Part shown: positions 1 to 8,557 of the stretch, piece after piece
Numbering within the stretch: position 1 is the stretch's first letter
Layout: every line of letters begins with the position of its first letter
Assembly: GCF_025770785.1 (NCBI RefSeq)
Contig: NZ_JANZLA010000003.1
Span: forward strand, 374,549-438,548
Length of the DNA: 64,000 bases
From: Cellulomonas sp. SG140
GTDB taxonomy: Bacteria > Actinomycetota > Actinomycetes > Actinomycetales > Cellulomonadaceae
Direction: 5' to 3'
The notes under the pieces: model-generated
The model's database searches: none
What the model saw: the letters and a program-made list of their open reading frames with translations, nothing else
What the model was told of the DNA's origin: nothing
Made by a program: the position numbers and the translations under genes

Positions 1-73
1 CCCGGGCAGGGACGAGCGCCGCGTGCCGTGCGGGCCCGTTCGTGCAGGATGCCACGGATGCGGGCAGGCCGCC
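1..73. other. window edge, no gene identified
   Basis: These bases lie downstream of the nitrate reductase electron-transfer gene. They contain short GC-rich complementary stretches but no convincing terminator or reading frame. A neighbouring gene may begin outside the window. Confidence 0.4.
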
Positions 74-1588
74 TCAGCCCGCACGGTCGGCGACGGCACC
101 GACCGGGAGCGGTGCCGCCTCCCCCGCGCTGTCCGCCAGCCACTCCAGCAGACCGCACACCGCGTCCGTGCACCCGCCGCACCCGGTGGTGGCCCTGGTG
201 GCACGGGCGACCTCGGCGAGGTTGCGGGCACCCTCCCGCCACGAGCGGGTCAGCTCGCCCTTGGTCACGCCGTTGCACCGGCACACCGTCGCGCGGTCCG
301 GCATGAGGGTGACGGACGGCTCGGGCTCGGCACCGGCACCGCGCACGGGCCGCAGGAGCAGCTGTGCGGGGTCGGCCGGCACCGGCGTGCGGCGCGTGTA
401 GGCGGTGGTCAGGTCGGCGGCCACGGGCCCGGCACCCACGCACGTCGCGGCGACCACCACTCCCCCGGCGACGACCACCTCGACGTGCCGACCGGTGCTG
501 GGGTCGCTGAGGCGGACGGCGCGGTGCGCCGGGCGGCCGGCGGCGAGCGAAGCGGTGCCCATCGTCACCACCTCGATGCCGTGCGCCTTGACGCGCACGA
601 CGTCGGTCGGCACGGGCGGGGCGGACGGGTCCGTGGGGGTCGTCCGTCCGCGTGCGGGTCCAGCCGTGTCGACGGGGCCGCGCTGCTCGGCGAGCACCGA
701 CGCGAGGCGACGCGCCTGGTCCCAGCCCTGCGCGATCAGGCCGGTGGACCCCTCCGGCGGCTGGGCGCAGTCGCCGATGGCGTACACGGACGGGTCGTCG
801 GTGCGGCCGTCGGCGTCCACGACGATCCCTCGGCCCACCGCCAACCCGGCCCCGGCGGCGAGGCCCGTCTCCGGGACGGTCCCCGTGGCCAGCACCATCA
901 GCTCGGCCGGCAGCACCTCCTCCGCCCCGAACCGCAGCCCTGTCACCCGGCCGTCGTGCACCAGCACCTGCTCGGGGGACCGCCCGGTACGCACGGCGAT
1001 GCCACGACGGCGCAGGCCGTGCTCGACCGCGTGCGAGGCGGGCTCGTCGAGCTGGCGGTCCATCAGGTGCCCGCCGGCGTGCACCAGGGTCACGGTGAGG
1101 CCGCGGTCGGCCAGGCCGCAGGCGACCTCGAGGCCGAGCACACCCGCTCCGAGCACCACCGCGGCGGCGCCGGGAACGGCCGCCCCGACGATCGCGGTGG
1201 CGTCGTCGAACGTGCGCAGCGGGTGCGCACCAGCGGGTCGCTCCGCCAGGCCGGGCACGTCCGGGATCCGGGCCCGGGCCCCGGTCGCCAGCACCAGCAC
1301 GTCGTAGCCGACCGCACCGCCGTCGCTCGTGGTGACGGTGCGCGACGCGCGGTCGACGGCCGCGGCGGCGACACCGGTGCGCACCGTCGCGCGCTCGCCC
1401 GGTGCGGCTGCGAGGCCGAGCGACGACAGCTCCGCACGACCGGCGACGACCTCGCTGAGCAGCACCCGGTTGTACGGCTCGTGCCGCTCCGCGCCGAGCA
1501 CGGTGACCCGGACGTCCGCGCGCCGGTCCAGCAGCTCCTCGACGAACCGGGAGCCGACCATGCCGTTGCCCACCACCACCACGTGCAT
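74..1588 (-). CDS. nasB: Assimilatory nitrate reductase electron-transfer subunit (FAD / [2Fe-2S])
   Basis: A 504-residue cytosolic flavoprotein expected to pass electrons from NAD(P)H to the nitrate reductase encoded just upstream. The N-terminus has an FAD-binding GxGxxG (VVGNGMVG). A second Rossmann motif (VLGAGVLGLEV) fits NAD(P) binding, and an AIGD motif completes the class-I pyridine nucleotide-disulphide oxidoreductase fold. The C-terminal region carries a BFD-like [2Fe-2S] domain with CRC and CGGC-x3-C cysteines. The protein is shorter than Bacillus NasB. ATG at 1588 shares one base with the upstream stop (TGATG), so translation is probably coupled. A rubredoxin- or nitrite-reductase-like flavoprotein would look similar, but the operon favours NasB. 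Confidence 0.85.
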   Translation of the reverse strand: MHVVVVGNGMVGSRFVEELLDRRADVRVTVLGAERHEPYNRVLLSEVVAGRAELSSLGLAAAPGERATVRTGVAAAAVDRASRTVTTSDGGAVGYDVLVLATGARARIPDVPGLAERPAGAHPLRTFDDATAIVGAAVPGAAAVVLGAGVLGLEVACGLADRGLTVTLVHAGGHLMDRQLDEPASHAVEHGLRRRGIAVRTGRSPEQVLVHDGRVTGLRFGAEEVLPAELMVLATGTVPETGLAAGAGLAVGRGIVVDADGRTDDPSVYAIGDCAQPPEGSTGLIAQGWDQARRLASVLAEQRGPVDTAGPARGRTTPTDPSAPPVPTDVVRVKAHGIEVVTMGTASLAAGRPAHRAVRLSDPSTGRHVEVVVAGGVVVAATCVGAGPVAADLTTAYTRRTPVPADPAQLLLRPVRGAGAEPEPSVTLMPDRATVCRCNGVTKGELTRSWREGARNLAEVARATRATTGCGGCTDAVCGLLEWLADSAGEAAPLPVGAVADRAG

Positions 1589-3828
1589 CAGACGACCCCT
1601 CCCGGTGCTGCGACGGTCCGACCGGCCGGGCGGACGTCGACCGCGCAGACCTTGAACTCCGGCATGCCCGACACCGGGTCGGTGGCGTCGACCGTCAGAC
1701 GGTTTGCACTGCCGGCACCCGACCAGTGGAAGGGCACGAACACCACCTCGGGCCGGACCCGGCCGGTGACGTGGGCGGAGAGCACGGCGGTGCCGCGGGC
1801 GGACGTGACCTCCACCAGCTCCCCGTCCTCGACCCCGATCCGGTCGGCGAGCAGCGGGTGCAGCTCCGCGTAGGGCTCGGGCTGCGCTTTCTCCAGCGCC
1901 GGCACCCGGTGGGTCTGGGCGCCCGACTGGTAGTGCTGCAGCACCCGGCCGGTCACCAGGTAGAGCGGGGCGTCGGGACGCAGGTCGTCCGCCGGGCCGT
2001 GGTGGTCCACGACGACCATGCGGGCGCGGCCGTCCGGTGTGGGGAACCCGGCGGTGAACAGCCGCGGCGTGCCGGGGTGCGGAGCACTCCCCTCCGGCAC
2101 GGCGGGGCACGGCCAGAACAGGCCGTCGGTGTCCGCGTCGATCCGGGCGTGGCTCAGCCCGCTGTAGTCGGCGACCCCGCCGGCGCTGGCTCTCGCGAGC
2201 TCGTCGAACACCTGGGCCGGGTCCGTGGGGAAGCCGTCCGGCACGCCCAGCCGGTCCGCGAGCGCGTGCAGCACCTCGAGCTCCGTGCGCACCCCGTCCG
2301 GCGGGCTGACGGCACGCCTGCGCCGCAGCACGCGACCCTCCAGCGACGTCATGGTCCCCTCCTCCTCCGCCCACTGCGTGACGGGGAGCACGACGTCGGC
2401 CAGCAGCGCGGTCTCCGACGGGACGACGTCGCACACGACCAGCAGGTCCAGCGCCTGCAGCCGCTCGCGGACGCGGTCGGCGTCCGGGGCGCTGACCAGG
2501 AGGTTGCTGCCGTGCACCAGCAGCGCCCGCGGGCCGCCGGGGCGCCCGCACCGGCGCAGCAGCTCGACGGCCGGCACCCCGGGCCCGGGCAGCGCGTCGG
2601 GGTCGACGCCCCACACCGCGGCGACGTGGGCCCGGGCCGCCGGGTCGTCGATCCGTCGGTAGCCGGGCAGCTGGTCGGCCTTCTGACCGTGCTCGCGACC
2701 GCCCTGACCGTTGCCCTGTCCGGTGATCGCGCCGTACCCGCTGCTGGGCCGACCAGGCAGCCCCAGCGCGAGGGCCAGGTTGATGGCGCCGCTGACGGTG
2801 GCGGTGCCCTGGGTGCTCTGCTCGACCCCGCGCCCGGTGAGGATCGCCAGTCCCGCGCCCCCGTGCACGGGGGCCGCCGAGGCGAGCAGCCGTGCCGTCG
2901 CTCGCAGGTCCACCGCCGGGACACCGCAGACCTGCTCCGCCCGTTCCGGCCACCAGCGGGCGACGCTGCGGCGCACCTGCTCCGCACCCGTGACGCGGTC
3001 GTCGAGGTAGGACCGGTCCACCAGCCGCTCGGCCCACAGGACGTGCAGCAGGGCCAGCAGCACCACCAGGTCGGTGCCCGGCACGGGCTGCAGGTGCACC
3101 CCGTGGCCGCCGTCGGTCAGCGCCGCCGTCGCCGAGTGGCGCGGGTCCACCACGACGAGGCCGCCCGCGGCACGCGCCCGGGCCAGGTGCGCGGTCGCCG
3201 GCGGCATCGTCTCGGCCAGGTTGCTGCCGAGCAGCAGCACCGCCTGCGCACCACCCAGGTCCTCCAACGGGAACGGCAGTCCGCGGTCCACGCCGAGCGC
3301 CCGGTTGGCGGCTGCCGCGGCGCTGGCCATGCAGAACCGGCCGTTGTAGTCGATGAAGGGCGTGCGGAGCACCACGCGGGCGAACTTGCCGAGCAGGTAC
3401 GCCTTCTCGTTGGTCAACCCTCCCCCGCCGAACACGGCGACCGAGTCCCGACCGTGCGCCTCCTGCAGCTCCCGCAGCCGCCGGGCCACGTGGTCCAGGG
3501 CCTCGTCCCAGCCGACCGGGTGCAGCTCACCGTCGGCTCCGCGCAGGAGCGGGGTGGTGAGGCGGTCCGGCGCCCGCAGCACCTGCGCGCTCGTCCAGCC
3601 CTTCTGGCACAGGCCGCCGCGGTTGGTGGGGAACGGCCGGCCGGTGACGGTGACGGGCGGCGCCTCGGCTGCGTCCGCGGCCGTCGACCGCTCCGAAGGC
3701 GCCGGGGGGGTCAGCGACATGGCGCACTGCAGCGCGCAGTACGGGCAGTGGGTGTCCGTCCCCGCGGGGCTCCGGTCCTGGGCGGCGCTGCGGGCGGCCG
3801 TCACGTCGGCCTGGGTGGGTGCCGGCAT
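1588..3828 (-). CDS. nasC: Assimilatory nitrate reductase catalytic subunit (molybdopterin)
   Basis: A 746-residue bis-MGD molybdoenzyme of the NarB/NasC/NasA type, reducing nitrate to nitrite in the cytoplasm. The N-terminal [4Fe-4S] ligands are visible as C28-x2-C31-x3-C35 and C74 (GLCQKGW). The molybdopterin oxidoreductase body follows, then a C-terminal molydopterin-dinucleotide-binding domain containing VTGRVLQHYQSG. No Tat signal is present, which fits an assimilatory rather than periplasmic enzyme. It starts one base after the transporter stop and shares one base with nasB, so narK-nasC-nasB form one operon. Symbols differ between organisms (narB, nasA, nasC). Confidence 0.92.
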   Translation of the reverse strand: MPAPTQADVTAARSAAQDRSPAGTDTHCPYCALQCAMSLTPPAPSERSTAADAAEAPPVTVTGRPFPTNRGGLCQKGWTSAQVLRAPDRLTTPLLRGADGELHPVGWDEALDHVARRLRELQEAHGRDSVAVFGGGGLTNEKAYLLGKFARVVLRTPFIDYNGRFCMASAAAAANRALGVDRGLPFPLEDLGGAQAVLLLGSNLAETMPPATAHLARARAAGGLVVVDPRHSATAALTDGGHGVHLQPVPGTDLVVLLALLHVLWAERLVDRSYLDDRVTGAEQVRRSVARWWPERAEQVCGVPAVDLRATARLLASAAPVHGGAGLAILTGRGVEQSTQGTATVSGAINLALALGLPGRPSSGYGAITGQGNGQGGREHGQKADQLPGYRRIDDPAARAHVAAVWGVDPDALPGPGVPAVELLRRCGRPGGPRALLVHGSNLLVSAPDADRVRERLQALDLLVVCDVVPSETALLADVVLPVTQWAEEEGTMTSLEGRVLRRRRAVSPPDGVRTELEVLHALADRLGVPDGFPTDPAQVFDELARASAGGVADYSGLSHARIDADTDGLFWPCPAVPEGSAPHPGTPRLFTAGFPTPDGRARMVVVDHHGPADDLRPDAPLYLVTGRVLQHYQSGAQTHRVPALEKAQPEPYAELHPLLADRIGVEDGELVEVTSARGTAVLSAHVTGRVRPEVVFVPFHWSGAGSANRLTVDATDPVSGMPEFKVCAVDVRPAGRTVAAPGGVV

Positions 3829-3829
3829 C

Positions 3830-5209
3830 TCAGATCGCGGCCGCGCTCAGTGCGGCGCCGCGCCGCCGGTACACCGCCCAGGTGGTCAGGCCGAGCACCA
3901 CGTACACCAGCACGAACGCCCACAGCGCCGGCTCCAGGCTGCCGGCGAGGCTGTGCGACAGGGCGAAGCCGCGCGGGATGAGGAAGCCGCCGAACGCACC
4001 GACGGCACCCGCGATGCCGATGCACCCCGCGGCGGCCCTGCGGGCAGCCACCGTCTCGTCGGCCGTCGTCGCACCGACGCGGAAGACCGCCGGGATCATC
4101 CGGTAGGTCGCGCCGTTGCCCGCACCGCTGGCCACGAACAGGACGAGGAACGAGCCGAGGAACAGCGCGAAGTCGGCGGTGCGCAGGGCCAGCACGGCGG
4201 TCGTGGTCGCCGCAGCCATCACGGCGAACGACGCGATGGTGGTGCGCGCACCGCCCCAGCGGTCCGCGAGGACACCGCCCCACGGCCGCGCCACCGAGCC
4301 CACCAGCGCGCCGAGGAACGCGATGTTGACCGTGACGTGCGGGAACGACGACTTCAGCAGCGTCGGGAACACCCCCGCGTAGCCGATGAACGAGCCGAAG
4401 GTGCCGATGTAGAGCACCGAGATGATCCAGGTGTGCCGGTTCCGCACGGCCGCCCCGACGGTCCTCGGCGCACCCTTCGCGACCGTCAGGTTATCCATCA
4501 ACCGCCACGCCAGGACCGCCGCCACCAGGATCAGCGGCACGAACATCAGGCCCGCGCGGTCCAGCCGGACGCCCGCCGCCGTCACGATCACCAGCGGCAC
4601 GGTCAGCTGCACCGCTGCGGTGCCGAGGTTGCCGCCGGCCGCGTTCATGCCCAGCGCCCGGCCCTTCTCCGCCTCCGGGTAGAAGAACGAGATGTTCGAC
4701 ATCGACGAGGCGAAGTTGCCGCCGCCCAGTCCGGCCAGCGCCGCGACCAGCAGCAGGGTGCCGAACGAGGTGCCGGGGTGGCGGACCACCAGCGCGAGCG
4801 CACCGGCCGGCAGCAGCAGGAGCAGGGCGGACACGACCGTCCAGTTCCGGCCACCGAACAGCGGGACCGCGAACGTGTACGGGATGCGCAGGGTGGCCCC
4901 CACCAGGCTCGGCAGGGCGATCAGCCAGAACTGCTGGTCCACCGACAGGTGGAAGCCCGCCGCGGCGAGCTGCGGCACCACGATGCTCCACGACGCCCAC
5001 ACGGAGAAGCCGAGGAACTCGGCGAAGATCGACGGGTAGAGGTTGCGGCGCGCCACGCGCCGTCCGGTGGTCCGCCAGAAGACGGGGTCCTCCGGGTCCC
5101 AGCGGTCGATCCAGCGGCCGCGACGGGACGTGGTCGACGGCGCGTCCCGCGCCGGGGCGGTGGTGGTGGGCAGGTGGCCGGGTGCGGCGAGGGTCTCGGG
5201 CGTCGTCAT
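3830..5209 (-). CDS. narK: Nitrate/nitrite transporter, MFS (NarK/NasA type)
   Basis: A 459-residue integral membrane protein of the nitrate/nitrite porter branch of the major facilitator superfamily, with about twelve hydrophobic segments. The family's glycine-rich nitrate signature is present near the middle (GLGGGNFASSMSNISFFYP). A hydrophilic N-terminal tail of about 50 residues precedes the first membrane segment. ATG at 5209 is preceded by CAGGAG at good spacing, and a TAGCGT -10-like hexamer lies on the minus strand at 5251-5256. It is the first gene of the nitrate operon and divergent from nirB. Direction of transport (uptake is expected) is inferred from the assimilatory context. Confidence 0.92.
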   Translation of the reverse strand: MTTPETLAAPGHLPTTTAPARDAPSTTSRRGRWIDRWDPEDPVFWRTTGRRVARRNLYPSIFAEFLGFSVWASWSIVVPQLAAAGFHLSVDQQFWLIALPSLVGATLRIPYTFAVPLFGGRNWTVVSALLLLLPAGALALVVRHPGTSFGTLLLVAALAGLGGGNFASSMSNISFFYPEAEKGRALGMNAAGGNLGTAAVQLTVPLVIVTAAGVRLDRAGLMFVPLILVAAVLAWRLMDNLTVAKGAPRTVGAAVRNRHTWIISVLYIGTFGSFIGYAGVFPTLLKSSFPHVTVNIAFLGALVGSVARPWGGVLADRWGGARTTIASFAVMAAATTTAVLALRTADFALFLGSFLVLFVASGAGNGATYRMIPAVFRVGATTADETVAARRAAAGCIGIAGAVGAFGGFLIPRGFALSHSLAGSLEPALWAFVLVYVVLGLTTWAVYRRRGAALSAAAI

Positions 5210-5558
5210 GTCGTCTCCTGTGCGTCGTCGGGGCCCGCTGGGTGCGGTGGACGCTAGGAACGCCGTGTTTCCGGAGCGGTGGCCGGCCTGTTACCTCCGG
5301 GGAAAGAAGAACGCACGGTCGCGCCGGCGCCGCCGTGAGAACTCGGCGCCGGCCCGCCCGGGTCTGGTGGCGGTCGGCGACGGTCCCCGTCGACCCGTCC
5401 GGTCGGTTCCTGCTGCGCCTCACAGACGCGGCGGCCGCGGTGTGCGCGAAAGGTTCCACGCGTGAAACGAGCCCGGGACGCCCCGCGAAACATGCCGTTC
5501 GTACGGTCGCAGCCCACAGCGGCCTGCCGGGGCCGCCCGGAGACGGACCGAGGTGCAC
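5210..5558. promoter_or_regulatory. Divergent nar/nir control region with GlnR-like half-sites
   Basis: A roughly 350-bp noncoding stretch between narK and nirB. On the plus strand, GTTCC (5453), GAAAC (5464), GGGAC (5475) and GAAAC (5487) recur at 11-12 bp steps, resembling the actinobacterial GlnR box (GTnAC-n6-GAAAC, repeated). They end about 10 bp before a -10-like TACGGT at 5502-5507. On the minus strand, GTAAC (5294-5290) and GAAAC (5271-5267) lie upstream of TAGCGT (5256-5251). Matches are imperfect, so GlnR control is inferred. No open reading frame here looks real. Confidence 0.55.
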
Positions 5559-8144
5559 ATGTCCCGCAACCCCAGCCAGCTCGTCGTGGTCGGCGGCGGC
5601 ATGGTCGCCCAGCGCCTGGTCGAGGCGGTGCGTGCCCGCGACGAGGACGGCACCTGGCAGGTCACCGTGCTCGCCGAGGAGCCGCGAGCACCGTACGACC
5701 GGGTGGCGCTGACGTCGTACTTCTCCGGGCGCGACCCGGAGAGCCTCGCCCTCGGCGCGTCGCAGCTGTGGGCCGACCCGCTGGTGACCCTGCTGCGTGG
5801 CACCACCGTGACGGACGTCGACCGGGACGCCCGCACGGTGCGGACCGCCGACGGCCGCACGTTCGGCTACGACCACCTGGTGCTGGCGACCGGGTCGCGG
5901 GCCGCCGTGCCCGCGATCGCCGGTGCGGACCTGCCCGGCGTGTTCGTGTACCGCACGCTCGACGACGTGGCCGCCCTGCGCGGCTGGGTCGAGCAGGAGG
6001 CCGACCGCCGCGGGCGCCCTGTGCGGGGCGCTGTCATCGGCGGTGGCCTGCTGGGCCTCGAGGCTGCCGGAGCGCTGCAGGCGCTGGGGGCGCGCACCAC
6101 GGTCGTGCAGTTCGGCACGCACCTGATGTCGGCGCAGATCGACCTGGGCGGCGGGCAGGTGCTGCGCCGGCTGATCGAGGCGCTCGGCGTGCAGGTGCGG
6201 GTGGACACGGCGACCTCGCGCATCCGGCCCGACGAGCGGGGCAACGCCGGCCGGCTGGAGTTCGCCGACGGCGGTCGGCTCGGCGTGGACGTCGTCGTGC
6301 TGGCTACCGGGGTGACGCCCCGGGACGAGCTGGGACGCGCCGCGGGTCTTCCGGTCGGCACCCGCGGGGGCGTGGTGGTCGACGAGGCGTGCCGCACGCA
6401 GGACCCGCGCGTCTCGGCGGTCGGCGAGGTCGCGTGCATCGACGGCGCCTGCATCGGCCTGGTCGCCCCCGGCTACGCGATGGCCGAGGTGGTGGTCGAC
6501 CGCCTGCTCGGCGGGTCGGCAGTGTTCCCCGGTGCCGACACGGCGACCAAGCTCAAGCTGTCGGGTGTGGACGTCGCGAGCTTCGGCGACGCCTTCGCCC
6601 GGACCCCCGGGGCGCTGGAGGTGGTGCACTCCGACCCCGCCACCGGCGTCTACAAGAAGCTCGTCGTGTCCGACGACGCGCGCACCCTCCTCGGAGGCGT
6701 GCTGGTGGGCGACGCCTCCGCCTACGCGAGCCTGCGCCCGATGGTGGGCCGTCCGCTCGGCGCCGACGCCTCGGCGTACCTGCTGCCCGCCGGCGGCTCC
6801 GCGCCCGCCGGCGGCGACCTGCCCGACGACGCCACCGTCTGCTCGTGCAACAACGTGTCCGCCGGCACGGTCCGCGCGGCGGTCACCGAGCACGGCTGCA
6901 CGGACGTGGCGGGGGTCAAGGCCTGCACGCGCGCCGGCACCAGCTGCGGGTCGTGCGTGCCGCTGGTCAAGCGGCTGGTCGGCGAGCAGCTGACCAAGGC
7001 CGGTGTCGCCGTGAGCAACGGCCTCTGCGAGCACGTGGCGCTGTCCCGGGCGCAGCTGTTCGACGCGGTGCGCATCACCGGCCTGCGCACCTTCAGCGAG
7101 ATCATGCAGCGGCACGGCACCGCCGTCGCCGGCCGCGGCTGCGACATCTGCAAGCCGGTGGTCGCGTCGATCCTCGCGTCGCTGGACGACGGTCACGTGC
7201 TCGACGACGAGCGCGCCGCCCTGCAGGACACCAACGACCACGTGATGGCCAACCTGCAGAAGGACGGCTCGTACTCGGTGGTGCCGCGGATCCCGGGTGG
7301 CGAGGTCACCCCGGAGGGGCTGCTGGTGATCGGCCAGGTGGCCAAGGACTACGGGCTGTACACCAAGATCACCGGCGGGCAGCGGATCGACCTGTTCGGC
7401 GCCCGGCTCGAGCAGCTGCCGCAGATCTGGCGGCGGCTGGTCGACGCGGGCTTCGAGTCCGGGCACGCGTACGGCAAGTCCGTCCGCACCGTGAAGTCGT
7501 GCGTCGGGTCCGCGTGGTGCCGCTACGGCGTGCAGGACGCGGTGTCCCTCGCGGTGCTGCTCGAGCTGCGGTACCGCGGGCTGCGCTCGCCGCACAAGCT
7601 CAAGCTGGGCGTCTCCGGCTGCGCCCGCGAGTGCGCCGAGGCCCGCGCCAAGGACGTCGGCGTGGTGGCCACCGACCGCGGCTGGAACCTCTACGTGGGC
7701 GGCAACGGCGGGTTCACCCCCCGGCACGCCCGGCTGCTGGCGGAGGACCTGGACACCGACACCCTGGTGCGCACCGTGGACCGGTTCCTCATGTACTACA
7801 TCCGCACCGCCGACCGGCTGCAGCGGACGGCGCCGTGGATCGACGAGGTCGACGGCGGGCTGGACGGTGTGCGGTCGGTGGTGCTCGAGGACAGCCTGGG
7901 CATCGCGGCCGACCTGGACGAGGCGATGGCGCGGCACGTCGAGGTCTACGAGGACGAGTGGAAGGCGACGCTCGACGATCCGGAGAAGCTGCGCCGCTTC
8001 GCGTCCTTCGTCAACGCGCCGACCACCGCGGACCCGTCCCTCGCCTACGTGGCCGAGCGGGGTCAGCCGCGCCCGGCCACGCCCGACGAACGTGCCGATC
8101 CCGCCGTGCTGATCGCCGGCACCACGCTGGCGGTGCGGTCATGA
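5559..8144 (+). CDS. nirB: Nitrite reductase [NAD(P)H], large subunit
   Basis: An 861-residue cytosolic siroheme nitrite reductase, reducing nitrite to ammonium. In order: FAD-binding GGGMVAQR at the N-terminus, a second Rossmann GGGLLGLEA, and a BFD-like [2Fe-2S] domain with C428, C430, C463 and C466. The sulphite/nitrite reductase half follows, whose siroheme-[4Fe-4S] cysteines are C648, C654, C688 and C692. GTG at 5553 is in frame, but ATG at 5559 has the better-spaced ribosome site (GGACCGAGG) and is preferred. Its stop overlaps nirD as ATGA. It heads a five-gene operon that also makes siroheme. Confidence 0.95.
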   Translation: MSRNPSQLVVVGGGMVAQRLVEAVRARDEDGTWQVTVLAEEPRAPYDRVALTSYFSGRDPESLALGASQLWADPLVTLLRGTTVTDVDRDARTVRTADGRTFGYDHLVLATGSRAAVPAIAGADLPGVFVYRTLDDVAALRGWVEQEADRRGRPVRGAVIGGGLLGLEAAGALQALGARTTVVQFGTHLMSAQIDLGGGQVLRRLIEALGVQVRVDTATSRIRPDERGNAGRLEFADGGRLGVDVVVLATGVTPRDELGRAAGLPVGTRGGVVVDEACRTQDPRVSAVGEVACIDGACIGLVAPGYAMAEVVVDRLLGGSAVFPGADTATKLKLSGVDVASFGDAFARTPGALEVVHSDPATGVYKKLVVSDDARTLLGGVLVGDASAYASLRPMVGRPLGADASAYLLPAGGSAPAGGDLPDDATVCSCNNVSAGTVRAAVTEHGCTDVAGVKACTRAGTSCGSCVPLVKRLVGEQLTKAGVAVSNGLCEHVALSRAQLFDAVRITGLRTFSEIMQRHGTAVAGRGCDICKPVVASILASLDDGHVLDDERAALQDTNDHVMANLQKDGSYSVVPRIPGGEVTPEGLLVIGQVAKDYGLYTKITGGQRIDLFGARLEQLPQIWRRLVDAGFESGHAYGKSVRTVKSCVGSAWCRYGVQDAVSLAVLLELRYRGLRSPHKLKLGVSGCARECAEARAKDVGVVATDRGWNLYVGGNGGFTPRHARLLAEDLDTDTLVRTVDRFLMYYIRTADRLQRTAPWIDEVDGGLDGVRSVVLEDSLGIAADLDEAMARHVEVYEDEWKATLDDPEKLRRFASFVNAPTTADPSLAYVAERGQPRPATPDERADPAVLIAGTTLAVRS

Positions 8145-8557
8145 GCCGCCCGCAGCCCGGCTGGACGGTGGTGTGCCAGCTGTCCGACCTGGTGCCCGAG
8201 CGCGGTGCCGCCGCCCTCGTCGACGGAGAGCAGGTCGCCCTGTTCCGGGTCGGCGACCGGGAGGTGCTCGCGGTGCAGCAGCTGGACCCGTACAGCGGCG
8301 CGCACGTGATGTCCCGCGGCATCGTCGGCTCACGGGCCGGGGCCCTCACCGTCGCCTCGCCCATGTACAAGCAGGTGTTCGACCTGCGCACCGGCGCGTG
8401 CCTCGACCCGGTGGGCAAGGAGCCGCAGCACCTGCGCACCTGGTCGGTGCGGGTGGAGGGCGACGTGGTGCTGGTGGGCAGCGGCGGCGCGCCGGTCGAG
8501 GTCCTCGTCGCGCCTCTCGCCGCACCCGCCGCCCTCGAGACGACGGAGGCACCGTGA
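8141..8557 (+). CDS. nirD: Nitrite reductase small subunit (Rieske-like)
   Basis: A 138-residue partner of NirB. The fold is Rieske-like, but the usual Rieske cysteine/histidine cluster ligands are absent (the loop reads QQLDPYSGAHVMSRG), as is typical for NirD. SPMYKQVFDLRTGACLD is the characteristic second segment. ATG overlaps the nirB stop (ATGA), and the 3' end overlaps cysG (GTGA). The last 25 residues are alanine-rich and probably disordered. Confidence 0.92.
   Translation: MSRPQPGWTVVCQLSDLVPERGAAALVDGEQVALFRVGDREVLAVQQLDPYSGAHVMSRGIVGSRAGALTVASPMYKQVFDLRTGACLDPVGKEPQHLRTWSVRVEGDVVLVGSGGAPVEVLVAPLAAPAALETTEAP

Noticed and set aside
5395..5460. A possible DosR-type repeat near the nirB promoter (GGTCC/GGGAC fragments)
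   Set aside because: The arms are not at the 4-bp spacing and do not pair. The GlnR-like pattern explains the region better.
5553..5558. GTG at 5553 as the nirB start
   Set aside because: It overlaps the ribosome-binding sequence; ATG 5559 has better spacing. Still possible.
4491..7937. A minus-strand open frame of about 1,150 codons over narK and nirB
   Set aside because: Repetitive low-complexity translation rich in His, Arg, Gly and Ala with no domain. It is opposite or out of frame with real genes and crosses the divergent promoter region.
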